From positions 1-64,000 of the forward strand of contig CAMFGW010000015.1 in the NCBI GenBank assembly GCA_945952025.1: 64,000 nt of DNA. The letters are read 5' to 3'. Below are positions 56,521 through 64,000 of this stretch, piece by piece. Under the pieces are notes generated by a model. That model did no database searches. It was not told the origin of the DNA and worked only from the letters and a program-made list of their open reading frames with translations. The stretch is from an uncultured Paracoccaceae bacterium (GTDB lineage: Bacteria; Pseudomonadota; Alphaproteobacteria; Rhodobacterales; Rhodobacteraceae). Within the stretch, counting starts at the first letter, position 1, and each line of letters opens with the position of its first letter. A program made the position numbers and the translations under genes.

Positions 56521-59467
56521 GCCCCCCTTCGGGATCGAAAAAGACAGGATGGGTCACTTCGCACAGGATGTCGGTCCCGCGCATGTGATCGACAAGCCGC
56601 ACGGTCTGGCCATGCCGCGCCCGGCCGTTTTGCAGGAACGCGAGCCCGATCCAGGTCGAAAGCGTCGGCGACCAGCAGACCGAGGTCACATAGCCCTGGT
56701 CGTTGGCGCTGACCGGCTCTGCGCCCGGCCCGAAAAGATGCGCCCCCGCCCCGATCGCGCGTTCGGGCGCAAGCGGCTTCAGCCCCACCAGCTGCTCGCG
56801 CTCTGGCCCCGTCAGCCCCGGCCGCTGGCTCGCCGCCTTGCCGATGCAGTCCTTGGACGGGCTGACCATCCCCTGCATGCCGATGTCGAAGGCCGTGGTG
56901 CGGCCGTGGATTTCGGCATGGGTGATGAAGCCCTTCTCGACCCGAAGGACGTTCAGAGCCTCCAGCCCGTAGGCCGATCCGCCCAGGCTTTCGGCCCTTG
57001 CCACAAGGTCGCGGTAAAGGGCAGCGCCATAGCGCGACGGCACCGCGATCTCGTAGCCAAGCTCGCCCGAGAACGAGATGCGGAAAAGCCGCGCCGGAAC
57101 TCCGCCGACGCTGACCGGCCCGCAGGACAGAAAGGGGAAGGCCGCGTCCGTCACCGGCTCGTCCAGAAGCGTGTTCAGAAGCTCGCGCGCAAGGGGCCCG
57201 GCAATGGCGAACTGCGCCCATTGCTCGGTGACGGAAACCGCGCGCACCTTCCAGTCGGACGCAAAGGCCTGCTGCACGAAGTCGAGGTGGCGCATGACCT
57301 GGCCGGCGGCGGCGGTCGTCGTCGTCATCAGGTAATGGTCGGGCGCGATGCAGGCCGTGGTGCCATCATCCATCACCAAGCCGTCTTCGCGCAGCATCAG
57401 CCCATAGCGAACCCGGCCGGGCGCGAGCGAGGAGAACTTGTTGGTGTAAAGCAGGTCCAGAAGCCGCCCCGCGTCCGGCCCCTTGATGTCGATCTTGCCC
57501 AGCGTCGTCACGTCGCAGACGCCGACCCGGTTGCGCACCGCCTTGACCTCGCGGTCGCAGGACTGGCGCCAGGTGGCCTCGCCCGGCCGCGGGAAATAGG
57601 ACGGCCGATACCAGAGCCCCGCCTCGATCATCGGCGCGCCGCGCTCGGTCGCCGCGTCGTGCGAGGGGATGAAGCGTTCGGGCGCAAAGCCCTTGCCCTG
57701 CCCGCCCGCGCCCAGCGCGGCGATCGAGATCGGGGTATAGGGCGGTCGGAAGGTGGTGATGCCCGTCTCGGCGATCGTGCGCGCCGTCGCATCGGCCAGC
57801 GCCGCAAGTGCCACGACGTTCGAATTCTTGCCCTGGTCGGGCGCCATGCCTTGCGTCGTGTAGCGCTTCATGTGCTCGACCGAGCGGTAGCCTTCCTGCG
57901 TCGCCTGCCGCACGTCCTTCGCGGTCACGTCATTGGCAAAGTCGAGCCAGGCGCGGTCCTTCGCCCCGCCACCAACCGGCGTGACCTGCCAGAAGGCCGA
58001 CTGGCGCGTGGCGCCGCCATCGGCTGGCGGCAGGTCGATGACCGGGACCGGCCGGCCCATCGCCTGAAGCGCCCGGCCCGCCGCCGCCGCCCCTTCGGAG
58101 AGCGCCGAGGCGGTCGAAAAGGCGCCGTTCGCAGCCCCCGCAACCTCCATCCCCGGCACCATGCCGGGCCGGGGGACGAAGGCCGCGATGTCGTCGCGCC
58201 AGGTAGGCCGCCCATTTATGTGGCAAGCCAGGTGCAGCGTCGGGTTCCAGCCGCCGGACATGGCAAGACAATCGACGGCGATGCGCTCGTCCGCGCCGAT
58301 CGCCGTCCTGACGGTGATCTCGCTGAGCGCGAGCCGCCCGCGCGTGCCCGTGACCTGCGCGCCCGCATAAAGCGTCCAGTCGCCCTTGGGTGCCGTGATC
58401 TCTTCGGCCGGGCGGGGGTCGATGACAGCCGCGACGGTGACCCCGGCTGCGGCCAGATCGCGCGCGGTCCGATAGGCCTCGTCATTGGCGGCGAACAGCG
58501 CCACCTTCTGCCCCGCCGCCACGCCCCAGCGATTGAGGTAGGCGCGCACCGCCCCTGCCATCATCACGCCCGGCCGGTCGTTCATCGGGAAGGCGATGGG
58601 CCGTTCCTGCGCGCCCGACGCAAGGATCGCGCGGCCCGCGACGATACGCCAGAAACATTCGCGCGGCAGGTGGGCCGACGGCGCCGCCCGGTGCAGCCCG
58701 ACGCGCTCCAGCGCCCCGAACGTGCCGCCGTCATAGGCGCCCGTCACCGTCATGCGCGTCATCAGCCGGACGTTCGGCAGCGACTGAAGTTCCGCCACCG
58801 CCTCCGCTGCCCAGGCAGCACCCGACTGGCCGCCGACCTCTTCGGCCTCGGCATTGAGCCGCCCGCCCGGCAGGCTGTCCTCATCGGCCAGGATCACCCG
58901 CGCGCCGGCCCGCCCCGCCGTCAGCGCGGCCATCAGCCCGGCGGGCCCGGCCCCGATCACCAGAAGGTCGCAGAAGGCCCAGGCCTTTTCGTAGCTGTCC
59001 TCGTTCGATTTCCCCGACAAAGCCCCAAGCCCCGCCGCCCGGCGGATCGCGGGCTCGTAAAGCCCTTCCCAAAAGCTGCGCGGCCACATGAATGTCTTGT
59101 AGTAGAAGCCCGCGCCAAGGAAGGGCGCGAAGAAGTCGTTCACCTCCATCACGTCGAAGGACAGGGACGGCCAGCGGTTCTGGCTGCGCGCGTCGAGCCC
59201 GGCGTGGATCTCCTGCACCGTGGCCCGCACGTTCGGCACCTGTGAAGCACCCTGCCCCACCGTCACCAGCGCCGAAGGTTCCTCGGACCCCGCCGTCATC
59301 ACCCCGCGCGGGCGGTGATACTTGAAGGACCGCCCGAAAAGCCTGACCCCGCTTGCCAGCAGCGCCGAGGCCAGCGTGTCGCCCTGAAAGCCGGTGTAGT
59401 CGCGCCCGTCGAAGCGGAAGCCCACGGGCCGCGCCCGGTCGATGATGCCCTTGCCGGTCAGCCTCAT
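56507..59467 (-). CDS. mgdC: N-methylglutamate dehydrogenase subunit C (SoxA-like)
   Basis: A 986-residue protein with the SoxA architecture: N-terminal ferredoxin-like fold (GFRFDGRDYTGFQGDTLASALL), a nucleotide-binding domain (LLVIGAGPAGLMAALTAGRAGARV) and a GcvT-like folate domain from about residue 600 (VGVCDVTTLGKIDIKGPDAGRL). It would pass the N-methyl carbon of N-methylglutamate to tetrahydrofolate. It overlaps both neighbours. The choice of Mgd over a second sarcosine oxidase rests on the mgs/gmaS/dmm genes and on features of the beta-like subunit. Confidence 0.75.
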   Translation of the reverse strand: MRLTGKGIIDRARPVGFRFDGRDYTGFQGDTLASALLASGVRLFGRSFKYHRPRGVMTAGSEEPSALVTVGQGASQVPNVRATVQEIHAGLDARSQNRWPSLSFDVMEVNDFFAPFLGAGFYYKTFMWPRSFWEGLYEPAIRRAAGLGALSGKSNEDSYEKAWAFCDLLVIGAGPAGLMAALTAGRAGARVILADEDSLPGGRLNAEAEEVGGQSGAAWAAEAVAELQSLPNVRLMTRMTVTGAYDGGTFGALERVGLHRAAPSAHLPRECFWRIVAGRAILASGAQERPIAFPMNDRPGVMMAGAVRAYLNRWGVAAGQKVALFAANDEAYRTARDLAAAGVTVAAVIDPRPAEEITAPKGDWTLYAGAQVTGTRGRLALSEITVRTAIGADERIAVDCLAMSGGWNPTLHLACHINGRPTWRDDIAAFVPRPGMVPGMEVAGAANGAFSTASALSEGAAAAGRALQAMGRPVPVIDLPPADGGATRQSAFWQVTPVGGGAKDRAWLDFANDVTAKDVRQATQEGYRSVEHMKRYTTQGMAPDQGKNSNVVALAALADATARTIAETGITTFRPPYTPISIAALGAGGQGKGFAPERFIPSHDAATERGAPMIEAGLWYRPSYFPRPGEATWRQSCDREVKAVRNRVGVCDVTTLGKIDIKGPDAGRLLDLLYTNKFSSLAPGRVRYGLMLREDGLVMDDGTTACIAPDHYLMTTTTAAAGQVMRHLDFVQQAFASDWKVRAVSVTEQWAQFAIAGPLARELLNTLLDEPVTDAAFPFLSCGPVSVGGVPARLFRISFSGELGYEIAVPSRYGAALYRDLVARAESLGGSAYGLEALNVLRVEKGFITHAEIHGRTTAFDIGMQGMVSPSKDCIGKAASQRPGLTGPEREQLVGLKPLAPERAIGAGAHLFGPGAEPVSANDQGYVTSVCWSPTLSTWIGLAFLQNGRARHGQTVRLVDHMRGTDILCEVTHPVFFDPEGGRARA

Positions 59468-59748
59468 GCGCGCGCCCCTTCCCCATCGGCCTTGCGGTCG
59501 GCGACCGCGCGGGCGCCCAGGATCTCATGCGTGGCGGTGTTGCGGTGGACCTCGACCCAGGCGCCGCAGCCCAGCTCGTGATACCACAGGTCGCGCGTCG
59601 GGCCCGCCGGGTTGTCGCGCAGGTGCAGGTGGTCGTCCCACTCGGCAAAGGGGGCATCGGGCGCGGGGCGGCGCAGATAGTCGTCCGAGCCGTAATAGGT
59701 GAACTCGCGCCGGTCGCGGGGGCCACAATGGGGACAGGGTATGCGCAT
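59464..59748 (-). CDS. mgdB: N-methylglutamate dehydrogenase subunit B (SoxD-like)
   Basis: A 94-residue zinc-binding subunit: C5 and C8 in MRIPCPHCG, H57 and C61 in WYHELGCGAW, the same pattern as SoxD but with the RDNPAGPTRDLWYH core usual in the methylamine-type clusters. The start at 59748 gives the family N-terminus; the frame is open far upstream. It overlaps mgdC by 4 bases. Confidence 0.78.
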   Translation of the reverse strand: MRIPCPHCGPRDRREFTYYGSDDYLRRPAPDAPFAEWDDHLHLRDNPAGPTRDLWYHELGCGAWVEVHRNTATHEILGARAVADRKADGEGARA

Positions 59749-59759
59749 GGGGATCGTCC

Positions 59760-61010
59760 TCAGTGCAGGTTGTGCTGGCTGCCGGTGCCTTCTTCGTCCA
59801 TCAGTTGCCCCTCGCGGAAGCGGTCCAGACGGAAGCGGCGGGCGACGGGATGCGGCTCGCCCGTGGCCATCAGGTGCGCCATGCAGTCGCCGGACGCCGG
59901 CGTCGCCTTGAAGCCGCCATAGCACCAGCCGCCATCGAGGTAGAGCCCCTCGACCGGCGTCTTGTCGATGATGGGCGAGCCGTCGGGCGTCATGTCCATG
60001 ATGCCCCCCCACCCGCGCAGGATTTTCGCCTTGCCGATCATCGGCATCAGCGTCATCCCCGCCTCCATCACATGTTCGAGCATCGGCAGGTTCCCCCGCG
60101 CGGCGTAGCTTGCGTAGAAGTCCAGGTCACCCCCGAAGACCAGGCCGCCCTTGTCCGACTGGCTGATGTAGAAATGGCCCATGCCGAAACTGACCACATG
60201 GTCGATGACGGGCTTCAACCCCTCGGTCACGAAGGCCTGCAGGACGTGGCTCTCGATGGGCAGGCGCAGGCCCGCCATCGCCGCGACCTGGCTCGACCGG
60301 CCGGCAACGACGATCCCCACGCGCTTGGCCCGGATCGGCCCGCGCGTCGTCTGCACGCCCGTGACCCGACCGTTCACGATGTCGATCCCCGTCACCTCGC
60401 AGTTCTGGACCAGGTCGACCCCGCGCTGGTCGGCGGCGCGGGCATAGCCCCAGGCCACGGCATCATGGCGCGCGGTGCCCGCCCGGCGCTGGATGAGCCC
60501 GCCATAGATCGGAAAGCGGGTCTGCTCGTAGTCCAGATAGGGCAGCATCCGCTTCAGCTGGTCGCGGCTCAGGATTTCGGCATCGTCGCCCCGGTTGACG
60601 ATCGCATTGCCGCGCCGGACCGCCGCGTCGCGCTGGCCGTCGGAATGGAACAGAATGATATGGCCGCGCTGCGAATGCATGACATTGTAGTTCAGGTCAC
60701 GTTCCATGCGTTCCCACAGCTTTAAGGAATGGCTGTAGAATTCCGAGTTGCCGGGCAGGAAGTAGTTCGCCCGCACGATGGTCGTGTTGCGCCCGACGTT
60801 GCCACCGCCCAGGTAGCCCTTTTCCAGCACCGCCACGTCGCGGATGCCGTGCTTTTCGGCCAGGTAATAGGCCGTGGCCAGCCCGTGTCCGCCGCCGCCT
60901 ATGATGATCGTGTCATATTCGGCCTTGGGCTCGGGCTCGCGCCAGGCAGGACGCCAGCCCTTGTTGCCAAAAAGCCCCTGCTTCAGGACCTGGAACCCGG
61001 AATAGCGCAT
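59760..61010 (-). CDS. mgdA: N-methylglutamate dehydrogenase subunit A (SoxB-like)
   Basis: Flavoprotein of 416 residues: FAD motif IIIGGGGHGLATAYYLAEK (35-53) and GTARHDAVAWGYAR with H182 where covalent FMN would attach. Compared with SoxB at 21235 it has the distinct opening MRYSGFQVLKQGLFGNKGW and HSQRGHIILFHSDGQRDAAVRRGNA, which resemble MgdA-type proteins from memory. It should oxidise N-methylglutamate to glutamate. First gene of mgdABCD, 11 bases before mgdB; divergent from the glycosyltransferase fusion. Confidence 0.77.
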   Translation of the reverse strand: MRYSGFQVLKQGLFGNKGWRPAWREPEPKAEYDTIIIGGGGHGLATAYYLAEKHGIRDVAVLEKGYLGGGNVGRNTTIVRANYFLPGNSEFYSHSLKLWERMERDLNYNVMHSQRGHIILFHSDGQRDAAVRRGNAIVNRGDDAEILSRDQLKRMLPYLDYEQTRFPIYGGLIQRRAGTARHDAVAWGYARAADQRGVDLVQNCEVTGIDIVNGRVTGVQTTRGPIRAKRVGIVVAGRSSQVAAMAGLRLPIESHVLQAFVTEGLKPVIDHVVSFGMGHFYISQSDKGGLVFGGDLDFYASYAARGNLPMLEHVMEAGMTLMPMIGKAKILRGWGGIMDMTPDGSPIIDKTPVEGLYLDGGWCYGGFKATPASGDCMAHLMATGEPHPVARRFRLDRFREGQLMDEEGTGSQHNLH

Positions 61011-61240
61011 GGCGACCCCCCTGAACCGGTCTTTGCCGCCGGTCTTTGCTCATGGCCGTTCACCCCCTTGGGCGGGGACAGCCCCCAAGGATCATCGCGG
61101 CAGGCCAGGGCCCGCGCCCCCATGCGCGCGACATCCACATGTCGTTTCCTGGACGTGAGCGCAACGACGGTAGCTTTACTTGGCCCACCGGCCCCCCTAG
61201 TCTCGCAGGGTAGCAGGACGACCCCAAGGCGCGGTGGGAA

Positions 61241-62674
61241 TTGGTCGAACGGGACATCGGACATATCTGGATCGGCCCAGACGATCCGCCATCCCTGTGG
61301 ATGGACACCTGGAAGGCCGCCCACCCCGGCTGGCGCTACCGGCTTTATGACAATGCCTATCTGACTGGGCGGCGGTTCCGCAATCAGGCGCTCATCGCCG
61401 ACTATGCGCGGCGCGGGCGCTGGGCGGGGGTCGCCGACCTCATGCGCTACGAGATCCTGTTCGAGGAGGGCGGCTTCCTGCCCGAGGCGGATTCGATCTG
61501 CCTCAACCCGGTCGACGAGCTCTTTGTGCGCCGCGGCCTCTATACGGTCTATGAAAACGAGGGCGGCGCGAGCGGCCTCATGTCGCCCTTCCTGGCCGCG
61601 ACGGCCGGCCACCAGGTCCTGGCCGAGGTGATCGCGACCCTGGGCCGGCTGCCCCTGACCGACGCCAACGCCCCCTGGACCACGACCGGCAACGGCTTCC
61701 TGCGGCGCTTCTTCCTTGAGGACCGGCCGGAGCTGAAGCGCCAGGTCACAATCCTGCCCGCCCACACCTTCATCCCCGAACACTATCGGGGCGCAAGCTA
61801 CGATGGCCCGGGCAAGATCTACGCCCGGCAGATGTGGGGCTCGACCACCGACGGCTACGCGGCCGGCCGGCCCGAGCGGCTGGCCCCGCAACATGCCAGC
61901 ATCAGGCCGATCCGGATGGACCACATCATCCGGCGCGTCCAGGAAAGGGCCGGCGTCCGGACGCCGCCCCCGCGCGAGCCGCGCCGCGCGGGGCGCAAGG
62001 TCATGACGATCCTCGCCCACCCCGACGACGCCGAAATCTACATGTTCGGAACGCTCGCACTCTACAAGCGCGCCCAGGCGAACCTGCACCTTGTCATCGC
62101 GAGCCTTGGCGACCGCGGGGTCGCGAAGCGCAGTGGCGACCGCCCGCTCGCCGCGACCCGCGCGACCGAGGCCGAGATGGGGGCGATGGCGCTTGGCGCG
62201 CGGCTGACGAACCTGGGCTTCGGCGACGGCCGCCTGGGCGCCGAGCGGATGGGCCTCCTGGCCGCGATCGACGCCCTGATTGCGCGCGAGGCGCCGGACA
62301 TCATCTTCACCCACGCGCCCGAGGACTACCACGCCGACCACCGCGTCCTGTCGGCCGCCGTGGCGCTCGCGACCCGCGAAAGGGTGGCGCTGGCCTATTG
62401 CGACACGATGAACGGCACGGGCTTCATGCCAGAGGTCGGGATCGACATCACCGATACTCTGACAGCGAAACTGGCCGCGATCCGCCTGCATTACAGCCAG
62501 CAACCCCGCCGCTACGTGCTTGCCGCCCGCGACCTCGCCCTGGCCCGCGGCCGCGAGGTGACCGGCGCCGAGGGCCGCCCCCACGAGGCCTTCCGCCTTG
62601 TCGGCGTGCCCGGACAAAGATCGCCGATGCGCCTTCTGCCCGGGGCGGTCACGCCTGTCGGGGGTAAGGGCTAG
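61241..62674 (+). CDS. Glycosyltransferase-PIG-L deacetylase fusion
   Basis: A 477-residue two-domain protein. Residues 1-220 resemble sugar-binding DXD glycosyltransferases (IGHIWIGPDDPPSLWMDTWKAAHPGW, LMRYEILFEEGGFL); the DXD site reads EAD at 82-84. Residues 252-450 are a PIG-L/LmbE deacetylase with AHPDDAE (259-265) and HADH (364-367), the zinc and catalytic motifs. A single chain could add an N-acetylated sugar and then deacetylate it. There is no signal peptide. It starts with TTG at 61241; no better start is seen. The 230 bases between it and mgdA hold no gene. Confidence 0.78.
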   Translation: MVERDIGHIWIGPDDPPSLWMDTWKAAHPGWRYRLYDNAYLTGRRFRNQALIADYARRGRWAGVADLMRYEILFEEGGFLPEADSICLNPVDELFVRRGLYTVYENEGGASGLMSPFLAATAGHQVLAEVIATLGRLPLTDANAPWTTTGNGFLRRFFLEDRPELKRQVTILPAHTFIPEHYRGASYDGPGKIYARQMWGSTTDGYAAGRPERLAPQHASIRPIRMDHIIRRVQERAGVRTPPPREPRRAGRKVMTILAHPDDAEIYMFGTLALYKRAQANLHLVIASLGDRGVAKRSGDRPLAATRATEAEMGAMALGARLTNLGFGDGRLGAERMGLLAAIDALIAREAPDIIFTHAPEDYHADHRVLSAAVALATRERVALAYCDTMNGTGFMPEVGIDITDTLTAKLAAIRLHYSQQPRRYVLAARDLALARGREVTGAEGRPHEAFRLVGVPGQRSPMRLLPGAVTPVGGKG

Positions 62675-64000
62675 CGGCTGGGGCGGTGCCGGGGCGGGAC
62701 GCTGGGCGGCGCCGTCACCCGGCCTGAGGGGTCAGAGCGGCAGGCTCTGCGGGCCGACGCACACTTTGATAGTGTCCCTGCGGCCAGAGCAGTTGCTAGA
62801 GCGGCACCCTTGCACGCTTCGCAATCAGGACGGCCGGCCCCGCCAGCAGTTGCACGTCGCCAGAGGGTCGCTCCGGCCCGAGCAGTCCCCGGGCAGCACC
62901 CTTACTCGGCTTGGGGGGCAGGTCAGCACGCCCCCCCGGCCTGTCAGCTCAGCCAGCAGGCAGCGGCAACCCTGGCGCCCACCCCTTCGCACACGTTGAG
63001 AGTTAAAAACGAACTGCCCCACAAGTCAGTGGCTACCGTCCAGAGCGCGGCGACCCGAGTGACCGCCAGCCCCGGCGCACGCACCCGCCTCGACGCGCCG
63101 GAGAAACGGTGCTGCTGTTAGTCAAGCGCCACCCCCGGGGTTGCGGCAAGCCAAGCGACAGGCCGGCAGCCTTGTGCGCCCCGGAGGGCCACAGCGAACC
63201 TTCCCACTCGTCGATAGCACCTCCCATATTGTAGCGCCGCCCCAACCGATCATCAGCGCAACCGCTGTTGCACGCTTCGGCATTCCGGACTGCCGAAACC
63301 CGCAGACCCGCACTCCCACCCATTACTCGCCACGGCCCGAGTGGTCGACCGGCGGGCTCCCTTGCACCCTGGACGAACTGTCCCACAGGTCGAAAAGCGC
63401 CATGCGTGGCCGCGTCGGCCCGAGCGGCCGCCCACCCGGCAGCCTCGCTCACCCCGGACGGTCATAACGCGCCTTCCCGCTCGTCAATAACCGCTCCCAG
63501 AAGGCAGCCCCGCCCCAACCGTTCGCCAGCCCCACCGGTCTTGCACGTCTCAGCGTGCAGGGCTGCCGAACTCACAGGCCCGCACCGCCGCCGGATGGTC
63601 GCTGCGGCCTGACAGCGCGCCCTGCCGGCAGCCTTGCCCCCTCCTTCAGTCAGGACGAAGGGTTCTGCAGGTCGATGGGCCCAATCCGTGGGCAGCGTCG
63701 GCCCGAGTGGCCAGCCATCCGGCGTCCTCGCGCAACTCCGGGGGCCCGAACGCACTGCCTCATAGGTCAGCGTTGGCCGCCACAGGGGTCGCTACGGCCC
63801 GCGCAGTTGCCCGGCCGGCACCCTGGCGCCCCCGGGGGAGGGCGACCAGTTCCACTGGCCAATACCCGCCGCAGCTGCCCCATCGGCCCGAGTGGCCGCC
63901 CCGCTCCCGTCCTCTGACCCAGACGTCAGTACGACTGGCCCCCTGCCGAATCTCAGAACATCAGGGCCGCCCCATCCCGTCGAACAGCATAGGGACGGCA
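62675..64000. repeat. Degenerate repeat tract without genes
   Basis: No credible gene occurs in these 1,326 bases; short open frames on both strands lack family features and ribosome sites. Related short units recur: CGGCCCGAG starts at 62874, 63333, 63416, 63699 and 63884, with variants at 63052 and 63795. ACTG(C/T)CYCAYARGTC occurs near 63012, 63376 and 63754. TTGCACG(C/T) occurs at 62810, 63268 and 63541. Between these the sequence drifts, as expected for old repeats under decay. There are no terminal repeats or transposase remnants. Confidence 0.7.
63199..63744 (+). repeat. Two adjacent diverged 273-base units
   Basis: The block starting CCTTCCCACTCGTCGATA at 63199 matches the one starting CCTTCCCGCTCGTCAATA at 63472. 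Alignable stretches continue through GCCCCAACCG, TTGCACG (63268 and 63541), CTGCCGAA and CGGCCCGAG, keeping a 273-base period in the first half and slipping by about 10 bases later. Similarity is visible but far from perfect. Confidence 0.65.

Noticed and set aside
56093-59245. 1050-residue plus-strand frame opposite mgdC
   Set aside because: Antisense shadow of the SoxA-like gene, with no motifs.
63141-63467. Open frames inside the repeat tract
   Set aside because: No ribosome sites, no hydrophobic or domain pattern, and frames overlap on both strands as expected by chance.
62675-64000. CRISPR array
   Set aside because: Repeat cores are short, unevenly spaced and diverged; there are no regular repeats and spacers and no cas genes.

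Overview
The window is a high-GC alphaproteobacterial contig end. Gene content and order point to the Rhodobacteraceae/Paracoccaceae: rne with a long insert in its S1 domain, tkt - coiled-coil gene - zapA, DUF4167-prmC-prfA, ccmI-ruvX, four-subunit sarcosine oxidases, dmmDABC and mgs/gmaS. The first 46 bases are not biological: they are a Nextera read-2 transposase adapter preceded by an 8-base i7 index and the end of P7, so position 47 is the true contig end and rne is cut there.

Layout. 0-10.7 kb is housekeeping: rne (partial), zapA, a coiled-coil gene, tkt, DUF4167, prmC, prfA, DUF1499 and an agmatinase. At 10.9-12.2 kb a two-gene restriction-modification module (BglII/BstYI-type nuclease plus MT-A70-type methylase) sits in opposite orientation between the agmatinase and a class III aminotransferase. 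13.7-16.9 kb holds a TraB/GumN protein, sodB and three tandem paralogous small secreted proteins, one interrupted by an in-frame stop. 17-22.5 kb is soxBDAG with an extra small membrane protein. 22.8-31.2 kb is ccmI, ruvX, DUF1289, dusA, a TauE-type permease, alaS, DUF1330, a class II amidotransferase and aroQ.

The metabolic core is 31.2-45.1 kb. It contains dimethylamine monooxygenase dmmDABC, two APC permeases, several small uncharacterised membrane proteins, and the divergent mgsABC-gmaS operon. Together with the second four-subunit sarcosine-oxidase-like cluster at 56-61 kb, interpreted here as N-methylglutamate dehydrogenase mgdABCD, these predict a full route: dimethylamine to methylamine (Dmm), to gamma-glutamylmethylamide (GmaS), to N-methylglutamate (MgsABC), to glutamate plus a C1 unit on tetrahydrofolate (MgdABCD). 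The mgd genes are separated from the rest by 11 kb of unrelated genes: a GntR regulator, modE-modABC, a CbiX-like chelatase, a cold-shock protein, an unusual aldehyde dehydrogenase, rpoD and dnaG. No trimethylamine genes (tmm, tdm) are in the window.

After mgdA, read divergently, comes a fusion of a DXD-type glycosyltransferase with a PIG-L deacetylase. The last 1.3 kb (62.7-64 kb) has no credible gene and is built of decayed, related repeat units. The strongest candidates for something new are the small membrane proteins grouped with the permeases, the glycosyltransferase-deacetylase fusion, the degenerate repeat tract and the interrupted secreted paralogue. No tRNA, rRNA, CRISPR array or intact insertion sequence was recognised.
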